Source: Prosthecobacter sp. (lineage in GTDB: Bacteria; Verrucomicrobiota; Verrucomicrobiia; Verrucomicrobiales; Verrucomicrobiaceae). From it: DNA of 45,004 bases. The DNA is taken from contig NZ_JACSRD010000098.1 of the NCBI RefSeq assembly GCF_014879935.1, positions 1 through 45,004 of the forward strand, written 5' to 3'. Every line of letters starts with the position of its first letter. The stretch's first letter is position 1. Below the pieces are notes generated by a model that was given only the letters and a program-made list of their open reading frames with translations, made no database searches and had not been told where the DNA came from. This document shows positions 1 to 8,299 of the stretch, piece by piece. The position numbers and the translations under genes are program-made.

Positions 1-173
1 TTGGGACTGAACAGGTTGCAAACCTGTTCCACTTTCCAGCTTGGTGACGTTCGCCTTCTCATCGAGTTGCACGACTTTGCCGCTGTCGAGTGCGGCGAAG
101 ATGAGAGAGTGGGACAGGTTTTTAACCTGTCCGGGTTGGGACTGAACAGGTTGCAAACCTGTTCCACTTTCCA
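1..173. repeat. Palindromic repeat cluster inside a coding region
   Basis: Two identical 38-bp copies lie at 1-38 and 136-173. Each contains a perfect 9-bp-arm palindrome with a GCA loop (GAACAGGTT/AACCTGTTC at 9-29 and 144-164). A related palindrome, GGACAGGTT-TTT-AACCTGTCC, lies at 112-132. The copies have no stop in the frame used by the overlapping gene. Their form (short arms, 3-nt loop, close pairs) matches the pairs at 11432-11474 and 27383-27494, which suggests a dispersed repeat class. Mobility is inferred, not shown. Confidence 0.85.
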
Positions 174-1365
174 CTGCCGCATACGGCACACCTTCGAGCG
201 TCGTAAGCTTCTTCGATTTGCCGCTGGTGAAGGCGAGGCGGACGCCGTCGTGGCTTTTGAGTTCGGTGATGTTGAAGACGTTCCCGCTATCGGTGAGGTA
301 AGTGAGCGCACTGGAATCAGCGGACCACATCAAGGCGTTCACGGGCGCGGATTTGTCGCCGAGGAGCATCAGCATCTCCTTCGTGGCGATGTCCCAAACT
401 TTGAGTTCCTTGTCCGCGCTGCCGGTGGCGAGCCATTTGCCGTCGTGATTGAAAGCGAGCGACGTGATGTGGCCGACGTGGCCTTCGATCTTCGCGATTT
501 CCTTCAGCGTGGCCGCGTCCCAAACCTTCGCGAGGTTGTCCGCGCCGCCGGTGGCGATCTGTTTGCCGTCTTTGCTCAGCGTGAGGCTCAAAATGTTGTC
601 CGCATGTGCCTCGACGGTTTGCGCCGGTTTCGGCTCGCCGAGCTTCCAGCGATGCAAAACGCCCTTCACGCCTGTCGGGCCGTCCGCGAGGATCAGCGTC
701 GTTTTGTCGGCGAGGAAGGTCAGGCCCGTCACGCGGCCTTCGAGCGGCGCGGCGAGCGTGTTCGCGAGTTTCCAATCCGCTGAATTCCACACCAGCACGC
801 TGCGATAGCCTCCCGCGGCCAATCGCGTGCCATCGCCGTTCCACGCGAGCGATTGAATGACATCCTTGTGCCCTTCCAGCGTCGCGATGACCGGCAGGTC
901 CTTCGTTTTCGCATCCCGCACGACGACACGATTGCCGCTGCCTGCTGCGAGCCATTTTCCATCGGCGCTGAGCGCCAAAGTCGTCGCTGGAGCATGTCCG
1001 GGCGGCAAAGCGGCCAATTTGTCCGCCGGAGTCAGCTCGCCGAATTTCTTCAGCGCCGCCACATCCCACGCCGCACCGCCCTGAACCCACGCTTTGAGCA
1101 AATTGATCTGTTTTTCCGGCAACTGCTTCTTCGGCGGCATGTGCTCGTCTCCCGTCGCCGTGAGCGAGGAGATGATTTTGCCCGATTGGATCGCTTCGAG
1201 GGCCGATTCACGCGTTTCGAGCGAGAGATCGCCCTTTTTCCTCTCCGCATTGTGGCAGCCCATGCACTGCGTTTTCAGCAAACCCATCGCCTGGGCCGTG
1301 GGCACACGTTTTTCCTCCGCAGCGAGCGAAGTGGCGAGGAGCAATGGGAGAAGTCGGCGGATCAT
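1..1365 (-). CDS. c-type cytochrome / WD40-repeat protein, 3' end outside window
   Basis: Reading the minus strand from an ATG at 1365 gives 455 open codons to the window edge. A signal peptide (about residues 1-16) is followed by a PVC-type cytochrome c domain with heme motif CMGCH (residues 34-38) and a later HMPP motif that could give the distal Met. At least four WD40-type blades follow, with recurrent GH, DGKWLA and KVWD elements. This layout is typical of secreted PVC-group proteins predicted to be periplasmic electron-transfer or binding proteins; no substrate can be inferred. The frame passes unbroken through two identical 38-bp palindromic repeat copies (1-38, 136-173) and a third palindrome (111-132), which are translated as peptides containing TGLQPVQ and PGQVKNL. 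It lies 50 bp downstream of the DUF1624-like gene and may be co-transcribed with it. Confidence 0.85.
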   Translation of the reverse strand, partial: MIRRLLPLLLATSLAAEEKRVPTAQAMGLLKTQCMGCHNAERKKGDLSLETRESALEAIQSGKIISSLTATGDEHMPPKKQLPEKQINLLKAWVQGGAAWDVAALKKFGELTPADKLAALPPGHAPATTLALSADGKWLAAGSGNRVVVRDAKTKDLPVIATLEGHKDVIQSLAWNGDGTRLAAGGYRSVLVWNSADWKLANTLAAPLEGRVTGLTFLADKTTLILADGPTGVKGVLHRWKLGEPKPAQTVEAHADNILSLTLSKDGKQIATGGADNLAKVWDAATLKEIAKIEGHVGHITSLAFNHDGKWLATGSADKELKVWDIATKEMLMLLGDKSAPVNALMWSADSSALTYLTDSGNVFNITELKSHDGVRLAFTSGKSKKLTTLEGVPYAAVESGTGLQPVQSQPGQVKNLSHSLIFAALDSGKVVQLDEKANVTKLESGTGLQPVQSQ

Positions 1366-1415
1366 GAGCGTCGCAGACTACGGCTCAACAGCCGCTGCTC
1401 TTGCCAGACGCTCGT

Positions 1416-2381
1416 TCAGCGAGCTTTGCGCCGCTCATTCAGCCATCCGAAAGCCAGCGTCGCAGGAAACAAGGCGGCGAAGATCAAGACGACACTCCAA
1501 ACGGGCTGCGTCATGCCGATGAGATGCTGCAAGGGCTGCCGAGGCATCGGGACGGCATGAATCAGCATGAGATGAACCACGTAAAGCAGCAGCGATTCCC
1601 GGCCCGCGAGGCGCAACCAGCCAGTCACTTGCGAGATTCGATTCCCAACGCCAGCTACCAGCACCGCAGCCATCATCACCCAGCCGAGACGTTCGAGGAA
1701 GAACTCCGGTGCTCCACCGGGCCACGGAGAATTCGGCTGAACAAAGGCCAGCAGCGCACCCAGCACCCAAACCAATACAGCCCGGCCATTCGTGCCGCCA
1801 TTCCAGAGCCTTCGCGTCAAAAAGCCCGCCAGCCCAAAGCCCACCCACGGAAACAAGGCGAAGAACGAGCCCTGGTTGCGATTGAAATACTGGTCGATGA
1901 ACAAGACGCCCGTGCGCCAGCTTTCAGCCGAGGTTTGCAAGCCCACAAAGAACACGAGCAGCACTGCGGCGATCACATCACGCCAGCGCCCGAACCGTTC
2001 CGCCAACAGCATGAGCATGCCGCTGATGGCCAGGCAATGCAGCACGTTCACCGTGCAGGCGGCCCGCCACGATTTCGCATCGAAAAGCGTCTGCCACGGC
2101 ACGTGCATCAGGTAGCCGATGAGCAGCACCATGAGCAGCCTCTTCATGGCGGGCCATGCGGGCTTCGTTTTGCCCGCCGTGACGTGTGCACGCACAAATC
2201 CGGCGATCCAGAAGAACGCGGGCGCGATGAGACCGTGGTAGTAGCTCATCTCGCGATACCAGGACGTTTCCTGCAGCCTGGAATCGAGAAATGTGTTGGC
2301 CGCATGCGTCCACACCATGCCCAGCACCGCGAGTCCACGGAAGAGATCGAGCCATTCAAGACGCCGGGCGGCAGAAGTCAT
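1416..2381 (-). CDS. DUF1624 / acyltransferase-like multispanning membrane protein
   Basis: About 321 residues from ATG 2381. The N-terminus RLEWLDLFRGLAVLGM followed by a TH motif resembles the start of the DUF1624/heparan-alpha-glucosaminide N-acetyltransferase-like and acyltransferase-3 families, whose Arg and His lie in the first membrane segments. About eight to ten hydrophobic segments follow, including AFFWIAGFV, a GYLMHVPW segment and ESLLLYVVHLMLIHAVP near the C-terminus. Likely role: inner-membrane transfer of an acyl group to a sugar or envelope glycan; the substrate is unknown. The open frame extends upstream to 2627, but that part overlaps the start of the divergent gene at 2464, so the ATG just before the conserved LDLFRG motif is preferred. 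ATG 2411 is an alternative. Confidence 0.75.
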   Translation of the reverse strand: MTSAARRLEWLDLFRGLAVLGMVWTHAANTFLDSRLQETSWYREMSYYHGLIAPAFFWIAGFVRAHVTAGKTKPAWPAMKRLLMVLLIGYLMHVPWQTLFDAKSWRAACTVNVLHCLAISGMLMLLAERFGRWRDVIAAVLLVFFVGLQTSAESWRTGVLFIDQYFNRNQGSFFALFPWVGFGLAGFLTRRLWNGGTNGRAVLVWVLGALLAFVQPNSPWPGGAPEFFLERLGWVMMAAVLVAGVGNRISQVTGWLRLAGRESLLLYVVHLMLIHAVPMPRQPLQHLIGMTQPVWSVVLIFAALFPATLAFGWLNERRKAR

Positions 2382-2463
2382 GCGGCTGAGATTAACAAAG
2401 TTGTGCGCCATCACAAGATGCCTCTCCCGTGCCCGTTTGGTAAGGCTCCCCTTCCCTCCCGCC

Positions 2464-5001
2464 ATGAAATCGATCCTCCTGTCCTCCCTCCTGGTCGCGG
2501 CTTCCATGCCTGCCGCTGAAGTCTTTGAAGCCGCGCTCGGCCGCGAAACCGAGCTGCCGAAGGGCAAGGAGGCCGATGGCATCCGCGGCGACTTCGTGCT
2601 GCGCAGCGACAAGGTGGAGGCGCTCATCTCTCAAAACGCACCGAACCGCCGTGCGAACATGAGCACGTTCTACGGCGAGGACGGCGTGACCCCCGGTGCG
2701 CTGTATGATCTGACCCTGCGCGGTGCGGACAACGATCAACTCGTCATTTACAGCCCCTGCGGTCATGGACACGTCAGCTACGTGAAGATTGCGAATGTGA
2801 AGGAGGAAGGCAGCGCCGCGGTGGAATCGGTGACCACGGCGGCAAAGAACGGCGGTGTCTTCAAACGCCACGAATATCGCGTCAAAGACGGCGTGCAGGG
2901 CCTCTTCATCACCACCGTGCTGCGCAACGAATCCGACAAGCCGCAGAAGACCTTCACCAAGGATGATTTCACCCGCTTCGACAGCACCGGCACCACCGGC
3001 GACGGCATCCGCTGGGCCGACGCGATCAATCCCGCGCACAAATGCGGCTATGCCCTCACGACGCTTAGCGTCACCGGCATTGATAAGCTGGAAGACACGA
3101 TTGAGCTGAAGCCGAAGCAGGAAGTGGTGATCGCACGCTTCTTCGCCGTCGGCAACTCGCCAGCGCAGGCGGTGGGTGAACTCCGCTCGGTCAAAGGCGT
3201 GAAAGTTGGCACCGTGACGGGACAAATCGTCAGTGCGGACGGCAAAGGTGTCGCCACGGCCTCGATCCTCGTTCCCGATGGCAAAAAGACGATCACTGCC
3301 TATCCCGATGCGGATGGCAAGTTCAGCCTGAAACTGCCCACAGGGGCGGTGGAACTCGTGGTCACCGACTTGGGCCGCCCAGATGCCAAAATCAGCCTCA
3401 CCGTCGGCGAAGGGAGCACCACCGCGCCGAAGCTCACGATGCAGAACGCCTCCGCCATCCGCTTTGCCATCACGGGCGAGGACGGCAAGCCGCTGCCCTG
3501 CAAGGCCCACTTCGCGCCGCTCGATGAAAAGGCCGAAAAACTCAACCTCGGTCCGAAATGGCGGGCTCATGGCTGTGTGGATCAATATCACAGCGAGAAC
3601 GGGCACTTCACCCAGCAGCTTCCGCCGGGCAAATATCGCGTCGTCGTCGTGCGTGGGCCGGAATACGGCCACATCGCCAAGGACATCACGCTTGAAGCCG
3701 GAAACACCGTTGATTTCAAAGGCACGCTGAAGCGCCTCGTGGACACGAAGGGCTGGATCAGCGCCGACTTCCACAATCACAGCACACCGAGCGGTGACAA
3801 CGTGTGCGACACCGACGGACGTCTCATCAACATCGCCGTCGAGCATCTCGAATTCGCACCGACCACGGAGCACAACCGTCTTTTCGACTGGGAACCGACG
3901 ATCAAGGCACTCGACCTTGAGAATCACATCAAAACGGTCAAGGGCATGGAATTGACCGGCAGCCGCCAGCACTTCAATGCCTTCCCCTTCGAGCCGGAGC
4001 CGCTCAAACAGGACGGCGGCGCTCCCGTATGGAATGACGACCCACGCATCACCGCCCTCACGCTGCGCCGCTGGCAGGGCGAGCGTGCCGACCGCTGGAT
4101 CCAGTTCAATCACCCCGATCTCGCCAACATGTTTGTTGATCGCGACAGCGATGGCGTGCGCGACGGCGGCTTCGTCGGCGTGGGCGACATGATCGACGGC
4201 TCCGAGAGCGAAAACGGCCCGGGCACGAACATCCTCGCCGAATCGCCCTTCAGCCTGAGCCGCCCGGCGGGTTCATTGGCGATGAAAGTCTCCCAGGTTC
4301 GTGAATTCCTCTGGCGTCAGCTCTTGAATCAAGGTCTGCGCGTCACCGCCGTCGGCGTTGCGGACGCTCATTCGGTTTATGGCAACGGCGTCGGCTGCTG
4401 GCGCTGCTACCTGCCGTCCAGTACCGACGAACCAGCAAAGATCGACTGGGCGGAACTCTCTCCACATGCGAAAGCCGGGCACATCGTGCTCAGCACCGGT
4501 CCCTTCCTCGAAGTCACCACGCAAAACGGCAAAATCGCCGGAGATGACGATCGCGCGACCGGCGGCATCGACCTCAAAGTCCGCGTGCAATGCACCGACT
4601 GGATGGACATCGACCGCGTGCAGGTGCTGGTGAACTCACGTCCTGATCCGAAGCTCAACTTCACCCGCACCACGCATCCGAAGATGTTCAAGGACGGCGT
4701 CGTGAAATTCGACGAGAAGATCCACATCCCGCTCCAGCACGACGCCCACCTGATCGTCGTCGCCATTGACGAGGATGGGGATGAAAAAATCGGCTTTGGC
4801 ACCAGCGACTACGCGAAAATGCGCCCCTGCGCGTACAACAACCCGATCTACGTCGATGCCGACGGAAACGGTTTCAAACCGAACGGCGACACGCTTGGCT
4901 TCGACCTGCCTGTGGGTGGGATGAACGCCGACAAGGCGAAGGCGCAGCTCATTCGTGCCGGTTTGATGAAGGAGGAACCGAAAGCGGCTGACAAGCCATG
5001 A
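2464..5001 (+). CDS. CehA/McbA family metallohydrolase, secreted
   Basis: 845 residues from ATG 2464, which begins a clear signal peptide (MKSILLSSLLVAASMPAAE). A carboxypeptidase-regulatory-like beta domain lies at about residues 255-335 (GTVTGQIVSADGKGV, DADGKFSLKLPTG). The catalytic PHP-like part starts at about residue 430: DFHNHSTPSGD (metal ligands in the D-x-H-x-H motif, about 435-439), TEHNRLFDW at about 468, KGMELTG at about 493, and VADAHS at about 634. These match the metal-binding motifs of CehA/McbA proteins, named after carbaryl hydrolases, though most members have unknown substrates. It is probably a periplasmic hydrolase. The gene diverges from the DUF1624-like gene and is followed 9 bp later by the DUF559 gene. 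No strong ribosome-binding site was seen. Confidence 0.85.
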   Translation: MKSILLSSLLVAASMPAAEVFEAALGRETELPKGKEADGIRGDFVLRSDKVEALISQNAPNRRANMSTFYGEDGVTPGALYDLTLRGADNDQLVIYSPCGHGHVSYVKIANVKEEGSAAVESVTTAAKNGGVFKRHEYRVKDGVQGLFITTVLRNESDKPQKTFTKDDFTRFDSTGTTGDGIRWADAINPAHKCGYALTTLSVTGIDKLEDTIELKPKQEVVIARFFAVGNSPAQAVGELRSVKGVKVGTVTGQIVSADGKGVATASILVPDGKKTITAYPDADGKFSLKLPTGAVELVVTDLGRPDAKISLTVGEGSTTAPKLTMQNASAIRFAITGEDGKPLPCKAHFAPLDEKAEKLNLGPKWRAHGCVDQYHSENGHFTQQLPPGKYRVVVVRGPEYGHIAKDITLEAGNTVDFKGTLKRLVDTKGWISADFHNHSTPSGDNVCDTDGRLINIAVEHLEFAPTTEHNRLFDWEPTIKALDLENHIKTVKGMELTGSRQHFNAFPFEPEPLKQDGGAPVWNDDPRITALTLRRWQGERADRWIQFNHPDLANMFVDRDSDGVRDGGFVGVGDMIDGSESENGPGTNILAESPFSLSRPAGSLAMKVSQVREFLWRQLLNQGLRVTAVGVADAHSVYGNGVGCWRCYLPSSTDEPAKIDWAELSPHAKAGHIVLSTGPFLEVTTQNGKIAGDDDRATGGIDLKVRVQCTDWMDIDRVQVLVNSRPDPKLNFTRTTHPKMFKDGVVKFDEKIHIPLQHDAHLIVVAIDEDGDEKIGFGTSDYAKMRPCAYNNPIYVDADGNGFKPNGDTLGFDLPVGGMNADKAKAQLIRAGLMKEEPKAADKP

Positions 5002-5010
5002 TCTGACATC

Positions 5011-5445
5011 ATGCCCACACGCCTGGAGGAAATTCGTCACGAAATCACCGGCGAACGCCTCGAACTCATCGAGTTCGCACGCAAGCTGCGACGTGACGCC
5101 ACGGATGCCGAGGCTCTGCTGTGGTCCTGTCTTCGAGATCGTCGGGTGAATCGTCGGAAGTTCCGCCGCCAGCATCCTGTGGAACCTTATGTTCTCGATT
5201 TTTACTGCGCGGAATTGAATCTGGCGATTGAACTGGATGGCGGCCAGCACAACAGCGCTGAAGGACGCGTGCGTGATGAAAAAAGAACCGCCTTTCTGCG
5301 ATCCAAAGGCATTGAGACGCTGCGGTTCACCAATCAAGCGATGCTCGGAGACACTGACAGCGTTTTGAGCGTGATCTGGGAACGCACCCGCCGGAAAGCT
5401 GCGCCCCTCACCCAGCCTCTCCCCGCATCAAGCGATGCCAGTTGA
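5011..5445 (+). CDS. DUF559 endonuclease-like protein
   Basis: 144 residues. It matches the DUF559/Vsr-like restriction-endonuclease fold: RKLRRDATDAEALLW (residues 26-38), KFRRQHPVEPYVLDFYC (50-66), LAIELDGGQH (71-80) and IETLRFTN near 101-108. D63, E74/D76 and H80 are the likely active-site residues. Family members are small PD-(D/E)xK-like proteins of mostly unknown role. The last 14 residues (APLTQPLPASSDAS) are not domain sequence: they are encoded by the first arm of the inverted-repeat block at 5404-5564, so the gene either was fused to the repeat or has always ended in it. The position between a metallohydrolase and cytidine deaminase gives no functional link and suggests insertion. 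Confidence 0.85.
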   Translation: MPTRLEEIRHEITGERLELIEFARKLRRDATDAEALLWSCLRDRRVNRRKFRRQHPVEPYVLDFYCAELNLAIELDGGQHNSAEGRVRDEKRTAFLRSKGIETLRFTNQAMLGDTDSVLSVIWERTRRKAAPLTQPLPASSDAS

Positions 5446-5564
5446 GGATAATCTCTCGCGGGGAGAGGGGATTTGCTTTGGAAGGCTCGGAAGCGCTCCC
5501 CCTCTCCCCGCCCAAGACAACATTGCTCCCAGATCATCTTCGGGGAGAGGGCCGGGGTGAGGGG
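5404..5564. repeat. Nested inverted-repeat block after the DUF559 gene
   Basis: Four related blocks alternate in orientation. CCCCTCACCCAGCCTCTCCC plus CG lies at 5404-5425 and its near-perfect inverted partner at 5541-5564 (CGGGGAGAGGG, then CCGGGGTGAGGGG). Between them are GCGGGGAGAGGGG (ending 5470) and CCCCCTCTCCCCG (5498-5510). The transcript could fold into a large two-tier hairpin. From memory, CCCTCACCC-N-CCTCTCCC blocks occur in many unrelated bacterial genomes; this was not checked. The block supplies the stop codon of the DUF559 gene and fills the 163-bp gap before cdd. Confidence 0.85.
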
Positions 5565-5608
5565 AAGGTGAAGATTGCCTTCGGAAAGGACGCGGGTATG
5601 GCTTCCGC

Positions 5609-5992
5609 ATGAACGCCGCTGACCTGTTTGTTAAAGCCCGAACTGCCGCCGGGAAGGCGTACGCGCCTTACTCGAAGTTTCAGGTGGGTTGCGCGTTGGA
5701 AACACAAGGCGGCGGGCTTTTCACCGGCTGCAATGTGGAGAATGCGAGCTACGGGCTGACGATCTGCGCGGAGCGGAACACGATCTTCCACGCCGTGGCC
5801 GAGGAAGGGCCGGACATGAAAATCGCCACGCTGGCGGTGATCGCGCTGGGGCATGAGTTTCCGCCTTGCGGGGCCTGCCGGCAGGTGATCGCGGAATTTG
5901 CGACGCCGGAAACGGTCGTGTGGTTCCTACGGGATGGAAAACCGGTGTCGATGACGATGGCGGAGTTGCTGCCAGCGGGGTTCAGGATATGA
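5609..5992 (+). CDS. cdd: Cytidine deaminase
   Basis: 127 residues, the length of the short homotetrameric cytidine deaminase class. It hydrolyses cytidine or deoxycytidine to uridine or deoxyuridine in pyrimidine salvage. The zinc site is visible: C53-A-E55 in TICAERNTIF, and PPCGACRQ with C87 and C90; E55 is the proton shuttle. The substrate motif NVENASYG (residues 42-49) and the N-terminal AYAPYSKFQVG are both family hallmarks. It is followed 10 bp later by the mutarotase gene, so the two are probably co-transcribed. Confidence 0.95.
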   Translation: MNAADLFVKARTAAGKAYAPYSKFQVGCALETQGGGLFTGCNVENASYGLTICAERNTIFHAVAEEGPDMKIATLAVIALGHEFPPCGACRQVIAEFATPETVVWFLRDGKPVSMTMAELLPAGFRI

Positions 5993-6002
5993 ATCCGACC
6001 GC

Positions 6003-6872
6003 ATGAACCTGCCTTCCTCCGTCACTCTCATCGAAGAACCCGCCGGCTACCCGATTCTCGTGATCCAACACGCTGCGGCAAGCGGACGGATCGCCCTGAA
6101 CGGGGCGCATGTGATGGAATGGACACCCGCCGGTGAAACGCCAGTGCTTTACATGAGTCCGCAGGCCCTGCTGGAGCCGGGCAAGGCGATCCGTGGCGGC
6201 GTTCCAGTCTGCTGGCCCTGGTTTGGCCCGCATCCGACGGAAAGCGACAAGCCTGCGCATGGATTTGTCCGCAACCTCATGTGGGAAGTTGGCGAAGTGA
6301 CGGAAAACCTCGCGGGAGTGACCCTGCAACTCCATCTGCGCGACAGCGACGCTTCTCGCGCCTTCTGGCCGCATGCGTTCGAGCTGATGTTTGAAGTAAA
6401 AATGGGCGCGCAGCTCAGCATGGCGCTGCACATCAAGAACACCGGCACGGAAGCGTGGTCGATGACGGGAGCGCTGCACACCTACTTCTGTGTCACAGAC
6501 GTCACCCAAACCGCCGTGATCGGCCTGGACGACGCGTTTTATGTCGAGAGCCGCCTCTCACCGGAGCGCATCGAGCAAAGCGGACCTGTTTATTTCGACC
6601 GTGAGGTGGACCGGAACTACGAATCCAAGGAAACCGTGCGTCTGCTCGACAAGGCCGGCGGCCGGACCATCGTCGTCGAAAAATCCGGCAGCCGGGCCAC
6701 GATCGTGTGGAATCCGTGGATCGAGAAATCGAAGCGCCTCTCCGATCTACCGGACGACGCGTATCCGTATTTCGTCTGCATCGAGGCCGCCAATGCCGCG
6801 CCGGATGTCGTCGCGGTGCATCCCAGCAAGGAGCATGTGCTGTCGCAGCGCCTGCGCGTCACTCGAAACTGA
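6003..6872 (+). CDS. D-hexose-6-phosphate mutarotase (YeaD-like aldose epimerase)
   Basis: 289 residues. Family signatures include GGVPVCWPWFGPH (about residues 62-74), AHGFVRNLMWEV (about 84-95), the ALHTYFCV segment (about 157-164) that contributes the catalytic His, and WNPWIEKSKRLSDLPDDAYPYFVCIEAAN near the C-terminus. This is the YeaD/galactose-mutarotase fold, which interconverts anomers of glucose-6-phosphate-type sugars in the cytoplasm. It sits 10 bp downstream of cdd on the same strand. There is no sign of truncation. Confidence 0.9.
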   Translation: MNLPSSVTLIEEPAGYPILVIQHAAASGRIALNGAHVMEWTPAGETPVLYMSPQALLEPGKAIRGGVPVCWPWFGPHPTESDKPAHGFVRNLMWEVGEVTENLAGVTLQLHLRDSDASRAFWPHAFELMFEVKMGAQLSMALHIKNTGTEAWSMTGALHTYFCVTDVTQTAVIGLDDAFYVESRLSPERIEQSGPVYFDREVDRNYESKETVRLLDKAGGRTIVVEKSGSRATIVWNPWIEKSKRLSDLPDDAYPYFVCIEAANAAPDVVAVHPSKEHVLSQRLRVTRN

Positions 6873-6952
6873 GCGGTTTCCGGCTGCGCGGCACCTGCCG
6901 CCACAAATCACCCGTTGCGAGCGCGTTGCTTGACCCGGTAACGTGCCTCGCC

Positions 6953-8248
6953 ATGTCTAGCCGGGTGTCAGATGGGCCTCCATTGATCGACCGCGTGCGT
7001 TTGCGCTCCAACCAGTGGCGCAAACTCCGCTCCATCGTGCTCAATCTGGCCACGACGGACAGCTTCTACGGCAAGAAGATCCGCGAGTGGGAGCTAAAGG
7101 TCAGCCGCATGAACCGTATCGAGGACTTCATCGCGCAGGTGCCTTTCACAGTGAAGGCGGACATTCAGGCCGACCGGGCGGCGCATCCGCCCTTTGGCAC
7201 GATGTTGACCCGTGCAATCCATCAATACACCCGCTTCTGCCAGACCAGCGGCACCAGCACGGGCGAGCCGATGGCCTGGGTGGACACGCCGGAGAGCTGG
7301 GATGCGATGCTGAAATGCTGGCAGCGTGTGTTTGACGCCGCCGGACTGGTGAAAGGCCGTGACCGCATCTTCTTCGCCTTCTCGTTCGGCCCGTTTCTCG
7401 GTTTCTGGACGGCTTATGAAGCGGCGGCAAAGGACTACCTCGTGATCCCGACGGGTGGACTCTCCAGCCAGGCGCGTTTGGAGGCCATGGCACGTTATGG
7501 CGCGACGGTTTTGTGCTGCACACCCACGTATGCGCTCCGTCTCGGTGAACTCATCGGTGAAGCATCCGGTGTCGAACGAATGGGGCTGCGCATCAACAAG
7601 ATCATCGTCGCAGGCGAGACCGGCGGCAGCGTGCCGGAGGTGCGTGAGCGTCTCGAAAAACTCTGGGATGCACGCGTTTTCGATCATCACGGCATGACCG
7701 AGGTCGGCCCCGTGAGTTACGAGGCGGAGGACATGCCGCGTCAGCTCATCGTGATGGAGGACGCCTACCTCGCCGAGGTGGTCGATCCGAAAACGGGCCA
7801 GGAAGTGCCCGATGGCGAATGCGGCGAGCTCATTCTGACCACGCTCGACCGCACCGCCTGTCCCCTGCTCCGCTACCGCACGGGCGACTGGGTGAAAAAG
7901 AAGCTCCACCGCGGCCGCCTCATCCTCGACGGCGGCATTCTAAGCCGCGTGGACGACATGGTCGTGATCCGCGGCGTGAACATCTACCCCAGCGCCATCG
8001 ACGCCGTCGTGCGTCAGTTTCCGGAGATCTCCGAATACATGGTCGAGCAGCGCAAGGTCGATGCGATGGATGAAATCGAGCTGCTGGTCGAAATGGATGG
8101 CAACATCGCCAAGTCCGCCCTGAAAAGGCTCGAATCGAAGCTCCGGGACACCTTTTCGCTGCGTATCACCGTCAAGCTCGTCGAGCCAGACAGCCTGCCG
8201 CGTCACGAGTTCAAAGCACGACGCTGGCGGCTTGCGGCGGCGGAGTGA
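6953..8248 (+). CDS. PaaK-like phenylacetate-CoA ligase family protein
   Basis: 431 residues from ATG 6953. It is an adenylate-forming enzyme of the short PaaK type. The phosphate-binding loop is TSGTSTGEP (98-106), with HHGMTEVG about residue 245, LRYRTGD at about 305 and a hinge region SRVDDMVVIRGVNIYPS. The C-terminal HEFKAR (about 418-423) carries the likely catalytic Lys. It is predicted to activate an aryl or acyl carboxylate to its CoA thioester. No phenylacetate pathway genes are nearby, so the substrate is open. The gene is preceded by about 80 non-coding bases and followed by a short ATTCGTCATT repeat. Confidence 0.88.
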   Translation: MSSRVSDGPPLIDRVRLRSNQWRKLRSIVLNLATTDSFYGKKIREWELKVSRMNRIEDFIAQVPFTVKADIQADRAAHPPFGTMLTRAIHQYTRFCQTSGTSTGEPMAWVDTPESWDAMLKCWQRVFDAAGLVKGRDRIFFAFSFGPFLGFWTAYEAAAKDYLVIPTGGLSSQARLEAMARYGATVLCCTPTYALRLGELIGEASGVERMGLRINKIIVAGETGGSVPEVRERLEKLWDARVFDHHGMTEVGPVSYEAEDMPRQLIVMEDAYLAEVVDPKTGQEVPDGECGELILTTLDRTACPLLRYRTGDWVKKKLHRGRLILDGGILSRVDDMVVIRGVNIYPSAIDAVVRQFPEISEYMVEQRKVDAMDEIELLVEMDGNIAKSALKRLESKLRDTFSLRITVKLVEPDSLPRHEFKARRWRLAAAE

Positions 8249-8260
8249 CGCACCCGCGCC

Positions 8261-8292
8261 ATTCGTCATTCTGATTTCGTCATTCGTCATTT
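8261..8292. repeat. Short TTCGTCATT direct-repeat element
   Basis: The 9-mer TTCGTCATT occurs three times in 31 bases (8262-8270, 8276-8284, 8283-8291), filling nearly all of the 51-bp gap between the CoA ligase and the ABC ATPase. It ends just before the ATPase start codon. From memory, similar sequences read as NDEIRMTN-type peptides in annotations of unrelated bacteria, so it may be a widespread small element; this was not checked. Confidence 0.7.
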
Positions 8293-8299
8293 CCACCCC

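Noticed and set aside
1401-2519. 372-codon plus-strand frame opposite the DUF1624-like gene
   Set aside because: Its product is His/Pro/Gln/Arg-rich with no membrane segment or motif; the minus strand encodes a clear multispanning protein.
2392-4113. 573-codon open frame on the minus strand opposite the CehA/McbA gene
   Set aside because: It is an antisense shadow of a high-GC gene with strong domain evidence; its translation shows no coherent domain and is rich in Arg, Gly and Val as expected for such shadows.
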